NCBI GenBank assembly: GCA_038205115.1
Contig: JBBRCE010000025.1
Location: 1-64,000, forward strand
Length of the DNA stretch: 64,000 nt
Source of the DNA: JBBRCE01 sp038205115
Lineage (GTDB): Bacteria > Planctomycetota > Planctomycetia > Pirellulales > JBBRCE01
Reading direction: 5' to 3'
Part shown: piece after piece, positions 34,528 through 46,162 of the stretch
Layout of the letters: the number at the start of each line of letters is the position of its first letter
Position numbering within the stretch: position 1 is the first letter of the stretch
The notes under the pieces: model-generated
The model's input: only the letters and a program-made list of their open reading frames with translations
The model's database searches: none
What the model was told of the DNA's origin: nothing
Made by a program: the position numbers and the translations under genes

Positions 34528-36087
34528 ATGCACCCACCACGACCGCTTCCAAAACTGTTGGCTCTAAGCTGTTTGCTGTTGAGCGTATGGGCCAATCGGC
34601 TACTGGCGCAGCCCGCCAGCGGCCCGAAAGAATCCGCCGCGGCTGCGGCCCCCAGCGGCGCGCGATTGGTGGTTCCGGCAGACCTGTTTGTGGATGACGA
34701 CAACGCCGGCGCGCAGGACGGCAGCGCATTGCATCCATTCAAAACGGTGCAGCAGGCCATCAATGCTGCCAAAGACAAAGCCGTGGTCGCGGTGGCTGGC
34801 GGAACCTACCCGCAGAACATTCGGCTGCGCGAAAAAGCCGTGCGACTCTACGGCGGCTACGTCGGCGGCAGCGCCAAAAGTTACGCCGCCGGAACCGCCG
34901 GCAACTTCAAAGAGCGCGACCCGGCCAAGAATCCGTCGCACCTTAAAGGCGACGGCAGAGATTCGGTGGTCACCCTGTATGAGGCCGGCGCAAGCGTCGT
35001 TGATGGCTTTCTGATCACCAGCGGCGGACGCAGCGCGCTGGCCGCGCCCGCCTGGGTGGGCGGCGGCTTTTACATCTATCTGGGTGCGCCGACAATTTCC
35101 AACAACCTGATCGAGAAAAATCAGACCTGTCCGCCCGTCAAGCAAGACGAAGAAAAACTCGGCGGCGGCATCTACTCGACCGGCGCGAGCCTCTCGATCT
35201 TGGATAACGTCATCCGCAACAACACCTCGGGACGCGGGGCCGGCATTGCGGCCGACGGACCGAAACTGATCATTCGCGGTAACACCGTGCAAAAAAACAT
35301 CGGCGTCAGCGACCACGGCGGCGGCATTTATCTGTTCTCTCAAAATGCCGAAATTTCGCACAACCGCATCGAAGGCAACGAGATCGGCCGGGCGATGGGC
35401 TACGGCTGGGGCGGCGGCGTGACGGTCGTCAATAAGGGCGGCAATTACAAATTCTCCTATAACATTCTCACGGGCAATTTCGCGCCGTCGGTAGGCAGCG
35501 CCCTATTCGTCGACGACGGCGCCGTGGCTTCGCTGGATCACGATCTGATTTATGCCAACGCGTGCAACCCGGCCGGAAATGGCGCGGTGCCGGCAGTTTA
35601 TGTCGATGGCTCCGATGACGGCCTGAGCTCCACGCTGACAATCGACCATGCCACCATCGTCGATCACGTCTGCAAACCCACCGTCAACGGCAATGCCGTC
35701 ACTGTGACAGGGCATTCCAAAGTCATCGTCAAGAACAGCATCCTCTGGAACAACGGTGGCGACGATCTCGACGTGGACGCAACCAGCAAGGCGACGGTCA
35801 CCTACACGCTTTCGCAAGAGTCGCTCAAAGGCGTCGGCAATCTCTCCAAAGATCCGCTGTTTGTCGATCCCGCCGGCCACGACTACCATCTGCGTTCGAC
35901 GGCCGGGCGCTGGGACGCGGCCGCCAATGACAAGCACGGTGGCTGGGCGATCGATCGTCAGCACAGCCCCGCCATCGACGCCGCCGAACCGGGGTCTGCG
36001 TTTAAGCTTGAGCCAGCGCCCAACGGCGGCCGCGCCAACTTGGGCGCCGACGGCAACACCGCGCAGGCCAGCAAATCCGTGCCCTGA
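34528..36087 (+). CDS. Secreted right-handed beta-helix protein, DUF1565-like
   Basis: A 519-residue exported protein. Residues 1-28 are a signal peptide (LLALSCLLLSVWANRLLAQ). After a short linker comes the typical opening of a parallel beta-helix, LFVDDDNAGAQDGSALHPFKTV, then QQAINAAKDKAVVAVAGGTY. Repeated coils carry GG(G/N)I-type turns such as PTISNNLIEKNQT, GGGIYSTGASLSILDN, GGGIYLFSQNAEISHN and GGVTVV. It ends AIDAAEPGS and NLGADGNT, as in choice-of-anchor/DUF1565 proteins, though no anchor motif is visible. It may bind or cleave polysaccharide. Catalytic residues cannot be assigned. Confidence 0.8.
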   Translation: MHPPRPLPKLLALSCLLLSVWANRLLAQPASGPKESAAAAAPSGARLVVPADLFVDDDNAGAQDGSALHPFKTVQQAINAAKDKAVVAVAGGTYPQNIRLREKAVRLYGGYVGGSAKSYAAGTAGNFKERDPAKNPSHLKGDGRDSVVTLYEAGASVVDGFLITSGGRSALAAPAWVGGGFYIYLGAPTISNNLIEKNQTCPPVKQDEEKLGGGIYSTGASLSILDNVIRNNTSGRGAGIAADGPKLIIRGNTVQKNIGVSDHGGGIYLFSQNAEISHNRIEGNEIGRAMGYGWGGGVTVVNKGGNYKFSYNILTGNFAPSVGSALFVDDGAVASLDHDLIYANACNPAGNGAVPAVYVDGSDDGLSSTLTIDHATIVDHVCKPTVNGNAVTVTGHSKVIVKNSILWNNGGDDLDVDATSKATVTYTLSQESLKGVGNLSKDPLFVDPAGHDYHLRSTAGRWDAAANDKHGGWAIDRQHSPAIDAAEPGSAFKLEPAPNGGRANLGADGNTAQASKSVP

Positions 36088-36270
36088 ATCGGCCATGGAA
36101 AACAGCGGCCGGAGCCTTGCCTCAGGTCATTGGCTGAAAGCAACGGGTGCAACCTTGTTTTCTGGACCTCGACGACGACTAGTCCCGAATACTGTAAATG
36201 CGTATACTTAATGGTGAGTTGCGGACGGGGTCGCAAACTGTGATATTGCCTGTTGCCCCATTCGTTCACC

Positions 36271-38568
<2,298 letters not shown>

Positions 38569-38702
38569 TGGCCGGCTGAAAGTGCCACTCCCGGCGTCGT
38601 GTTATCGATCAATTTTTTTTCCAGTCGAATCGAAAACATTGATGACGCGCGCAACCGCAAATCTTATTGTTCGTCTCGTCAAACACACAGTTCGACCGCT
38701 GG

Positions 38703-39815
38703 ATGATTGCACTTGTGAATGAGCTTGCTCCTAAACTGCCAGTCGATGATGCCACGCATCAGGTCGGCGTTAGGCTTGCGCCAGAGAAAGCGGCCGCGTA
38801 TTTCCACGCAGCGTTCATGCGTGGCGCGTGGTGGCACGTGGGGCTTTTTGTCCTGACAGTTTTGCTAGCGGCAATGTTTGACGACCGAAATGACCTCTTC
38901 TTGCTGCAGATCATTCCAAGGTTTTTGGCCATCGTACAGGCAGTGGTGGTCGGACTGTGGTTTGGCGGCGGCCAGACGACAATGCTGATTAAGCTACCCG
39001 TCTTACTCGTGTGCGTACTGACTGCAAGCAATGTGGGGCTGAAATCGGACGCTGGCGATGCTTCGGGCCTGCTGCTGGCCTGCGCTCTTTGTTTCGCAGG
39101 TTTGTCGGCGACGGCGCGGTTGCTGGGCTTACGTAGCGTGCTGAAATTGCGGGATGGTCGCGTCATTGTGCCGGCCAGTTCGCGACAGTTTTCGATCGCG
39201 CAAATCATGCTGTTCACGGCGGCGGTCGCAGTGCTGCTGGCGACGTTTCAATCGGGACGAGTCCGGCCGCCGCAGTTGCCGTTGTCTGACTGGCATAATC
39301 TGGCGTGGCTGTTGCCGATTGGTTGCGTTTTGGCCCTCACGGCTTGGTCGGCTTTGAGCGATTCCTCAGGCGCGTTGGGCATTACACTCACCTACACGTT
39401 TTTAGTCATGATTGCGCTGGGCTTGATAATCTCACCCAACGCTGCAACCCTGCCTGGCTTGGCGGCGATCGTGGCACAAATCGTTTTCGTAGGGCCGCTG
39501 AAAAAATATCTGCAGCGCGATTTCGTTCGGCAAGGCAAATCTTGGGATGCCATCGACGGGCTCTCACTCTTCTTTTTAGTCTGGCCGACCAACGCCGTGG
39601 TGTTTGGCGCGCTGAACCCCAGCGCGCTATTGGCGTTGGTCGTCGGGCTGCTACAAGTTGGCGTCATCGTCCGCCTGTGGCCGTTTCGCGCGGCCGGTTT
39701 CCGTTTGCAGCGGTTGCAAAACATCTGCACGGCGGACAAGTCTCCGGACCTGCCGGATGCTCGCGACGACGAGCGAAAGAGCGATGACGAACCGGCCGAA
39801 TCGAAATTGAACTGA
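38703..39815 (+). CDS. Polytopic membrane protein of unknown function
   Basis: A 370-residue protein with about nine hydrophobic segments spread from residue 45 to 335, and a hydrophilic C-terminal tail rich in Asp, Glu, Lys and Arg. In the middle sits RQFSIAQIMLFTAAVAVLL, the F-S-x-x-Q motif before a membrane helix that is common in planctomycete membrane proteins. The start at ATG 38703 is a choice; a TTG at 38667 is also possible. No transporter or enzyme signature is recognisable. It converges with the next gene, leaving 17 bases between stops. Confidence 0.65.
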   Translation: MIALVNELAPKLPVDDATHQVGVRLAPEKAAAYFHAAFMRGAWWHVGLFVLTVLLAAMFDDRNDLFLLQIIPRFLAIVQAVVVGLWFGGGQTTMLIKLPVLLVCVLTASNVGLKSDAGDASGLLLACALCFAGLSATARLLGLRSVLKLRDGRVIVPASSRQFSIAQIMLFTAAVAVLLATFQSGRVRPPQLPLSDWHNLAWLLPIGCVLALTAWSALSDSSGALGITLTYTFLVMIALGLIISPNAATLPGLAAIVAQIVFVGPLKKYLQRDFVRQGKSWDAIDGLSLFFLVWPTNAVVFGALNPSALLALVVGLLQVGVIVRLWPFRAAGFRLQRLQNICTADKSPDLPDARDDERKSDDEPAESKLN

Positions 39816-39832
39816 CGAGTCAGACTTCGCAA

Positions 39833-41146
39833 TCATCGCGCGGGGCGCTCGCCGTCCTCAAGCGGCTTTTCGGCCAACGGCGGTTGTGCTGCCAGCGGTT
39901 TTACGAGCAGCGCGGAGTGAATCCATTCCACACCCAGCGCGCCGGCCGAAGTGGCAACGTGCATCTCGTCAACGCCGATGCTGGCGCGTTCGTAATCGTC
40001 ATGATTCACGGAGTATTCCAGTTGCTCGCCCGGTTTGACCCACGACCGATATTGCAGCACGTAGTGAGTTGACTTATTGGAGTGATGCGTGGCTTTGCCG
40101 CTGATTTTCTCAAAGTGCATGGTCACTGGCGTACGGTCCAGCTGGGCATTGAGCAGCGATGTGATGGCGACGCCGCCCAGTGGAATCATAAAGATTGCCA
40201 CGACAATCAGTCCCAACCAGTTGTCGTGAGATGTTGACGTGCCGCGCAGTAGCCGCGCGGCCAGCCAGGCAAACAGCAGGTACGCCGGAAAGCTCACCGC
40301 CAACGACGCGACAAACAATTGGCCAACGTAGAGCGGACTGTAGTGAAAGAAGAACAGCGTCGCGGCGAAGCCAACTTCGCCAACAAACAGCCAAATGGTG
40401 CATTTGCGCCGGCGACGAGTCACACGAACGTCCGGCCCCGCCTTGACGCTCGGCAGGTTATCGGCCAGCGCCAACAATCGCGCCGCGGCCGTGGCATCCA
40501 GGTCCGGTCGGTCATGCTTGCTCGGTTCGAAGCCAGACCAGTTGGCCTGCAGTTGGCGACCTTCCAGTACAATTTCTTTGAAGCCCAAGTTTTGCAAATC
40601 CAAAATGGACTGGCGACTCACCGCGTCGTCGAAGTATTGCCGGCAAAACTCGACATCGTCGGAGCGGACATAGCAGGCGTCGTCAAAGGCGGCGTCGCCG
40701 GTTTGAATTTCTTTGGCAATCCCCAGGCGTTTGCACCAGCGGTCGAAGCCATTCTCGGCTTTGACTTTGAACTGCGCCTTGGTCTCGGCCGGCACGCTGA
40801 ATCGCAGCAGCGATGGCCGGCCGTTTTTACCAGTCACCGGCTTGCGATAGACGAGCGTGTACGTGTGCCCGGCGACTTTCACCACCCGCCGGGTATCATC
40901 GACAAATCTTCCGGGCGCACCGCGCGCCGCTTTGGCAATCGCCTGGACATGCCGACCGTGGCGAATCAGCAATCCGCCGAGCACGATGACCAAGATGCCC
41001 GCGGCAATCAGCACGCCCCCTGGCAGGGCCGGCGGTCCGTTACCGCCCGCTTGCGCCGGGTTGATGGCAATCAGCCAAGCGACGCCAATTCCGCCGGCGC
41101 AAAAACCGCACAGCACAAACACATATCCCAAAATGCGATACACCAT
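39833..41146 (-). CDS. Membrane protein of unknown function, DUF3592-like features
   Basis: A 437-residue protein starting at ATG 41146, chosen because GAAGGTGG lies just upstream. Two membrane segments at the N-terminus (about 4-25 and 40-60) are followed by a soluble region (about 70-250) and three more membrane segments (about 250-345). A second soluble region after that contains YRSWVKPGEQLEYSVNHDDY. The layout of soluble beta-rich parts between few helices recalls DUF3592 proteins, but this is not secure. A Cys-Cys and other conserved catalytic motifs are absent. Confidence 0.6.
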   Translation of the reverse strand: MVYRILGYVFVLCGFCAGGIGVAWLIAINPAQAGGNGPPALPGGVLIAAGILVIVLGGLLIRHGRHVQAIAKAARGAPGRFVDDTRRVVKVAGHTYTLVYRKPVTGKNGRPSLLRFSVPAETKAQFKVKAENGFDRWCKRLGIAKEIQTGDAAFDDACYVRSDDVEFCRQYFDDAVSRQSILDLQNLGFKEIVLEGRQLQANWSGFEPSKHDRPDLDATAAARLLALADNLPSVKAGPDVRVTRRRRKCTIWLFVGEVGFAATLFFFHYSPLYVGQLFVASLAVSFPAYLLFAWLAARLLRGTSTSHDNWLGLIVVAIFMIPLGGVAITSLLNAQLDRTPVTMHFEKISGKATHHSNKSTHYVLQYRSWVKPGEQLEYSVNHDDYERASIGVDEMHVATSAGALGVEWIHSALLVKPLAAQPPLAEKPLEDGERPAR

Positions 41147-41625
41147 CCCGCCACCTTCATGTGCTTGCTTGCCGCAACATCCGACCACCGCCACAGTCTG
41201 AGCGCTGCCTGCGGTAGAATCAAGCCTGCGGTGGGCAGGCTCGACGGCGCGTCCGCCCCGTGAATTCTCGCCGCAAGCTCCGCCGGCGATCGGACGGCAC
41301 GTGAACAGGATTTTGCTTGCAGACTAACGACGTCGACCGCGCCGATGCGACGGCCCGTTAACGCCGTTTTGCGCTGCGTTGATGGCGATCAACAGCCCTG
41401 CCTCAATTCCGCTTTCAATAGCCCCGCAGAGCATTTTCAGATTTCCTAAGGCGTGAAACGACGGCGACGGTCTGAACGGACGTCATGCGCGGCAAGCAAA
41501 CGGCAAAAAGTGAATCCCGATTCGATTGTTCTGCCGCAATGCGGTTCAGCTATGATAGACAATTGCCCTGTCGTGCAGTGGAATTCGAAGCATAGTGCGG
41601 GCGACAAGCTCGATTGGAGTGTTAG
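41147..41625. other. Intergenic stretch of 479 bases without a supported gene
   Basis: It lies between divergent genes. Short frames on both strands lack start signals. GGAG at 41614-41617 is the ribosome binding site of the following TTG-started gene. Confidence 0.4.
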
Positions 41626-42312
41626 TTGTCAAACCGCGCGTATCTCTACAGTTTGAGCAATCGCCCAGCTTCGTTTTTAGATCGCCCTGAAACGATCTGC
41701 GGTTTGTCCGAATGGGCGTATCTCGTGCCGTTTACGTATCGGGTGCTGATGTCCGGCGATCCGCGCCTGTGTGGGTCGCTGATGGCCGACGGCCTGGACG
41801 GCGATACGCCCGAGCACAAGACCAATCTGTACGCGATCAGCAGCGAATTCGATTTAGGTTTCACGCGATTGAAACGGTTTTTCTCGGTACTGCGAGAAAT
41901 TGTCTCCGATTCGTCTCCGCAACTCATCGCCGGTCTCGACGCCACGGAAACATTTCTCGACTGCCACCGCGATCGTTATCTGCTGCTGGAAACGATTGAA
42001 ATTGACTGCATGTCTGGCGAAGGCGAAGCGGGATTGCTGGGTTGCGTTCAAACCGAAATCAATGAGTGTCGTCGTGCCGGGGTTGCCGTCGATGCCTTGT
42101 CGGGCACTCCAACTGACGCCACGCAACTGCTCAGAACCGCGACGAAACAGCAAATTGGATTTCCGCTTGGCGCTCTTTACGGCCTGCGGCTGGACGACGA
42201 TTGCGACAACACACGTTTCGGCATGACGGATTACCCGTTGGGCTTGGAGTGGACAGATGTCCTTTCTTTCGAACTGCAGAACCGTAGCCAATTTGAAACC
42301 ACCGGCCCATAA
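41626..42312 (+). CDS. DUF7822-like hypothetical protein
   Basis: A 228-residue soluble protein beginning at TTG 41626, with GGAG eight bases upstream. The opening MSNRAYLYSLSNRP, then PETICGLSEWAYLVPFTYRVLMSGDP, matches a widespread family of unknown function that I tentatively place as DUF7822. The middle is acidic and helical (FDLGFTRLKRFFSVLREIV). No catalytic motif is seen. It is followed 108 bases later by an SDR gene. Confidence 0.65.
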   Translation: MSNRAYLYSLSNRPASFLDRPETICGLSEWAYLVPFTYRVLMSGDPRLCGSLMADGLDGDTPEHKTNLYAISSEFDLGFTRLKRFFSVLREIVSDSSPQLIAGLDATETFLDCHRDRYLLLETIEIDCMSGEGEAGLLGCVQTEINECRRAGVAVDALSGTPTDATQLLRTATKQQIGFPLGALYGLRLDDDCDNTRFGMTDYPLGLEWTDVLSFELQNRSQFETTGP

Positions 42313-42420
42313 CACGATGCTGGAAAGCGGCGGAAATGACGAAGGAACGGATGCTGTATATCGATCGATGCGAAGTGACCTCAGTTCGCTCAATGACGTG
42401 CCAGTCCCGGATTGGAAAAC

Positions 42421-43167
42421 ATGCCTGAAACGAAAATTGCTTTAATCACCGGGGCCGGCAAAAAACGCGTCGGTTGGCATGTCGCGCAGGCACTAGCGCT
42501 GCGCGGCTATGCGCTGGCCATTCATTATTGGCAATCGGCCGACGATGCGCAGGCGGCCGTCGCGGAATTTCGCGCCCTGGGTGTTGAGGCCGAGCGGTTT
42601 CAGGCCGATCTGTCGGTTGCGGAAGCCACAAGGCGGATGGTGGACGAAGTGCTCGGACGATTCGGCCGGATCGATGCACTGGTGACCTGCGCGGCCATCT
42701 GGCAGCGCAAGCGGCTAGAAGACGTGACCGCCGACGATGTCCGCCGCCACTTCGAAGTCAACACCCTAGGCACGTTCATCTGCGCACAGCAGGCAGGGCT
42801 GGCGATGGTCAAACAGGCCGAAGGCGGCTGCATCGTCACGCTGGGCGACTGGGCCGTGGCCCGCCCCTACGCGGATTACGCCGCTTATTTTCCGTCAAAA
42901 GGCGGGATCGTGGCGCTGACGCGGTCGCTGGCGGTGGAATTCGCGCAGCGCAACCCACGGGTGCGCGTCAATTGCGTACTGCCTGGCCCCGTGATGCTGC
43001 CCGCCGATTTGCCGGCCGCGGAACGCCAGGCGGCCATTGCTGGCACGCTGGTCAAGCGCGAAGGCACGCCGCAGCACGTAGCCGCTGCCGTGCTGCAATT
43101 GATTGAGAATGACTTCCTGACCGGCGTCTGCTTGCCGGTGGACGGCGGGCGGACGTTGGCCGGCTAA
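42421..43167 (+). CDS. Short-chain dehydrogenase with pteridine-reductase-type active site
   Basis: A 248-residue NAD(P)H-dependent Rossmann-fold reductase. The cofactor loop is ITGAGKKRVGWHVA (residues 9-22) and the core strand ends in NTLGTFICAQQ. The usual catalytic Ser is replaced by Asp143 (TLGDWA), 13 residues before Tyr156, with Lys160 four further on (YFPSK). The same Asp-13-Tyr-4-Lys spacing is known in PTR1 pteridine reductase and in FolM-like dihydromonapterin reductases. That favours a pterin substrate over a sugar or fatty acyl one. ATG 42421 is preferred over TTG 42412. No folate genes are adjacent. Confidence 0.8.
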   Translation: MPETKIALITGAGKKRVGWHVAQALALRGYALAIHYWQSADDAQAAVAEFRALGVEAERFQADLSVAEATRRMVDEVLGRFGRIDALVTCAAIWQRKRLEDVTADDVRRHFEVNTLGTFICAQQAGLAMVKQAEGGCIVTLGDWAVARPYADYAAYFPSKGGIVALTRSLAVEFAQRNPRVRVNCVLPGPVMLPADLPAAERQAAIAGTLVKREGTPQHVAAAVLQLIENDFLTGVCLPVDGGRTLAG

Positions 43168-43411
43168 TACTTACAAGCAGAGCGTTGAAACTCGCGGGTT
43201 GCCAGTCCGTTGCCGCCTGCTTGCTTCCGCGCGGAACGCCGCACTGCTGGCGATTTCCGCTTGGTCGCGGTCGCTTAGATGGGCAAATTTTTGAAAAAGG
43301 CTGGTGTTTTTTCTCGGTAGCTGGAATAATGCAGAGGTCACCTCTCGATCGGCCACTTCGGCCAACAGACAAATTCCAATGGCAGTCTTAATCCCGTTGC
43401 GGAGTTTTCCC

Positions 43412-44299
43412 ATGGCCAGGCTTCAACGTCGCCACTCAGGTTTTACGCTGGTCGAGCTGTTGGTGGTGATCACCATCATTGGCATGCTGATGGCCTTGCT
43501 GGTGCCGGCAATCAATGCGGTGCGCGAGTCGGCACGACGTGTCGAGTGCTTGAATAATCTGGATAACTACACGAAGGGCGTAAAAATCTACGAAGCCAGG
43601 AAGCAAAGATATCCGGGCTTTAAGATGAACTTCACTGCCACCGATACTGCCAACACCAAGATGATCATCAGTTGGCAAACCGCGCTGCTGCCTTACATGG
43701 GTCACAACGATCTGTGGGGCGATTGGCAAAAAAACGTGCAGACCAAAAATTACATTTCGTACAGCGTGTGCTCCAGCGCTCCGGCGCTGGATCATGCCAA
43801 CGCATGGACGCGATACATTGCAAACGGCGGTAAATCGGCCGTGAACACCAAAGACATGGCCGTCTTTTTTGACCATACAGTAACCGCCGCTCCGGGTCCG
43901 GTTTACATGACGAGCAGCATCATTTCCAGCGGCGATGGCGAAACCAACACGCTGATGTTGAGCGAAAATGTCGACTGCCACTTGTGGTCTGACTATGACC
44001 AATACTCGTCCTGCTTCGTGTGGGACGCCACCAATGGCGTCAATGCGGGCAAAGGCACCGGCCCCGCGGCTGGCACGGCGCTTGATCTGGCACATGCCCG
44101 TCCGTCAAGCAATCACGCGGGCGGCGTGAACATGTCGTTTTGTGACGGTCGCGTAAAATTCGTCAAGGAAGAAATCTCGACCGTTACGGTCGGTGCGATT
44201 TCCGCCTTGCGTTTTTACATGACGCCCAACGGTCACAATTCGACGCTGGCCGAGCCGTTGCCATCCGCCACCGCGCCGTTGACGGTGATTGTCGAATAG
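43412..44299 (+). CDS. DUF1559 pilin-like protein
   Basis: A 295-residue member of the planctomycete DUF1559 family. It has a type IV prepilin-like N-terminus: RRHSGFTLVELLVVITIIGM, with the processing Gly before FTLVE and a hydrophobic stalk, then INAVRESARRVECLNNL. Near the C-terminus is the family box SSNHAGGVNMSFCDGRVKFV. These proteins are exported and assembled on the cell surface or in pseudopili; individual roles are mostly unknown. ATG 43412 has GGAG eight bases upstream; ATG 43379 is also in frame. No pilus assembly genes are present in the window. Confidence 0.9.
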   Translation: MARLQRRHSGFTLVELLVVITIIGMLMALLVPAINAVRESARRVECLNNLDNYTKGVKIYEARKQRYPGFKMNFTATDTANTKMIISWQTALLPYMGHNDLWGDWQKNVQTKNYISYSVCSSAPALDHANAWTRYIANGGKSAVNTKDMAVFFDHTVTAAPGPVYMTSSIISSGDGETNTLMLSENVDCHLWSDYDQYSSCFVWDATNGVNAGKGTGPAAGTALDLAHARPSSNHAGGVNMSFCDGRVKFVKEEISTVTVGAISALRFYMTPNGHNSTLAEPLPSATAPLTVIVE

Positions 44300-44345
44300 T
44301 GGGGTCCGCCTTCGCGGCCAGTGGCTGATTTCAGGTGGTCGGCCG

Positions 44346-45944
44346 TTAATACAATTCGATGCTTTTGATCGAATTGCCTCCGGATGTTTTGGCGCCGAAT
44401 AGGCAGCGCTCGGCGCATTCCACAAGTGCTTCGGCGGCAAAGTTTTTGGCCGGCAGAGTCACGGCCGCCAGTCCGATGCTGGCCGATAACGGCTTGCCTG
44501 AGGTTCGCTGGAATTGCTGGTTGGCCAGCTTCTGCAACTCGCTGATCAATTGGTTGCCGACTTCCAAACCGTAACGCCGATCCGACCTGGCCAGCAGCAG
44601 CGCGAACCGCGATTCCGCCAATTGGACCGGCTTTTGACCTTCGTTCACCGACGTGCAGAGCGATTGCAGCCGCGTAATGGCTTGCTGCGCCTGGGCGACG
44701 CCGAGTTCGCTGACCAGCAAATCGAAGCGATCGATTTCAATCAACAACAGGCACAGCCCTGAGCGCGCGGCGCGGCAGACATCGGCCGCAGCGTGAATTC
44801 GGGCAATGAATCCGGCATCGGCCGAAGAACTCGAAAGTTGGCTGCGCGGCGCTCGGGCCGGCGCGCGATGCGGGGCATGCCCTACGACCGGACCGGGTTC
44901 GGTCGAGTGATAGCCGGACGGTCGCGGAGCGCGGGCCGGAAAAAATCCGGTTCGCTTAGCCACCGGATCGAGTTCCAAAAAGCAGCGATCGAGCAGCTCT
45001 GTCGCCGCCGCTTGCCCGACGATGGCCAATTTTTGTTGCGCTTGTTCGACAATTTCCAGATAGCGTTGTCCGGCGGGCAATTCGATGGCCAGCAGTTCGG
45101 CCAGTTGATCGACTTTGGTTTGAACGGCTTCGAACACCGGACCGAAATCGGCCGCTTCGATCTCGAAGTACGCCTGGCCGGCCAACAGCAATTCTTCCAG
45201 AGTCTCGCGACGTTTCTCGTGAACCAGGCTGGCGAATAAACGGGCCAAATGCAAAATCTGCGGCAGTGTTTGATCGGCCAAGGCCGTCAGGGGCGGCGTG
45301 GCGGCGGGCACGGCCAGCAGTGCATCGGTCAGCACCGTCGGCAGCCCCCAATGTCGCAGCAACCGCGCGCTGAGCTGGCGGTGATCGAAGCCCAGATGCT
45401 GACGTTCGAGCGCGATCAGTTCCAACTCGCGACCAGCCGCGCGATCGTAGAGTTCGATGTATGGCTGCCCCAGTTCTTGCAGCAGCAGTAGAATGCCGAC
45501 GTCGCTGAACAGCCCGACTAAAAACGCGTCGTCACCCGGCTGATGCCAGATGGTTTCGGCCAACTCCCGAGCGGCCACCGCCGTGGTCAGCGATTGCCGC
45601 CAATAGCGCATTAAACGTGGGCCAGCCAGGTTGACCAGCAATCGGTCCGGCAAACTGAATCCCAAAACGAGCAACTTCAGCGGCTTGACGCCCAACATCG
45701 CCAGCGCTTGCCCCAGGTCGGAAACGGGCCGACTCAAGCCAAACAGCGAACTATTGACCACACGCAACACTTTGCTGGACAGCGCCGGGTCGGCTTCCAG
45801 GCAATGCCGCAGCGTGGGCACGTCAATCTGCGGTTGCGAGGTGAGCCGCAACATCTCGATGGCCACGCCCGGCAGCGTATACAACGCCGCCGCCCGGTGA
45901 ACCAAAGTATCGAGCGTTGGTCGAGCAACAGTCATGGGCAGCAT
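44346..45944 (-). CDS. HDOD signalling protein with degenerate GGDEF domain
   Basis: A 532-residue cytoplasmic protein. Residues about 10-215 are an HDOD domain (TLRHCLEADPALSSKVLRVV, SLFGLSRPVSDLGQALAMLG, DDAFLVGLFSDVGILLLLQE). A helical and Pro/Ser-rich linker follows. Residues about 375-525 are GGDEF-like, with LLLIEIDRFDLLVSELG. The signature GG(D/E)EF is replaced by AESRF, so cyclic-di-GMP synthesis is unlikely and the domain may sense or scaffold. ATG 45944 or 45935 could be used; neither has a strong ribosome binding site. Confidence 0.8.
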   Translation of the reverse strand: MLPMTVARPTLDTLVHRAAALYTLPGVAIEMLRLTSQPQIDVPTLRHCLEADPALSSKVLRVVNSSLFGLSRPVSDLGQALAMLGVKPLKLLVLGFSLPDRLLVNLAGPRLMRYWRQSLTTAVAARELAETIWHQPGDDAFLVGLFSDVGILLLLQELGQPYIELYDRAAGRELELIALERQHLGFDHRQLSARLLRHWGLPTVLTDALLAVPAATPPLTALADQTLPQILHLARLFASLVHEKRRETLEELLLAGQAYFEIEAADFGPVFEAVQTKVDQLAELLAIELPAGQRYLEIVEQAQQKLAIVGQAAATELLDRCFLELDPVAKRTGFFPARAPRPSGYHSTEPGPVVGHAPHRAPARAPRSQLSSSSADAGFIARIHAAADVCRAARSGLCLLLIEIDRFDLLVSELGVAQAQQAITRLQSLCTSVNEGQKPVQLAESRFALLLARSDRRYGLEVGNQLISELQKLANQQFQRTSGKPLSASIGLAAVTLPAKNFAAEALVECAERCLFGAKTSGGNSIKSIELY

Positions 45945-46162
45945 CGGGTGGACGTAGCACCGCAACGCGATCGCGCAGCGGTTTTTGGCGCAGGTGGGGC
46001 CAGCATGTGCGTGGTTGCGCCTCGGCAACTCTAGGCCACGCACATGTACGACCGAAGACGCGAATTCCGGTTGTATCAATGCTAACGATCTTCACGCCGA
46101 ATTTGCCCATTCGCCGGCAACCGGCCACGGCTGGCGGGCGTTGATCACAGCGAGAATCGCCA

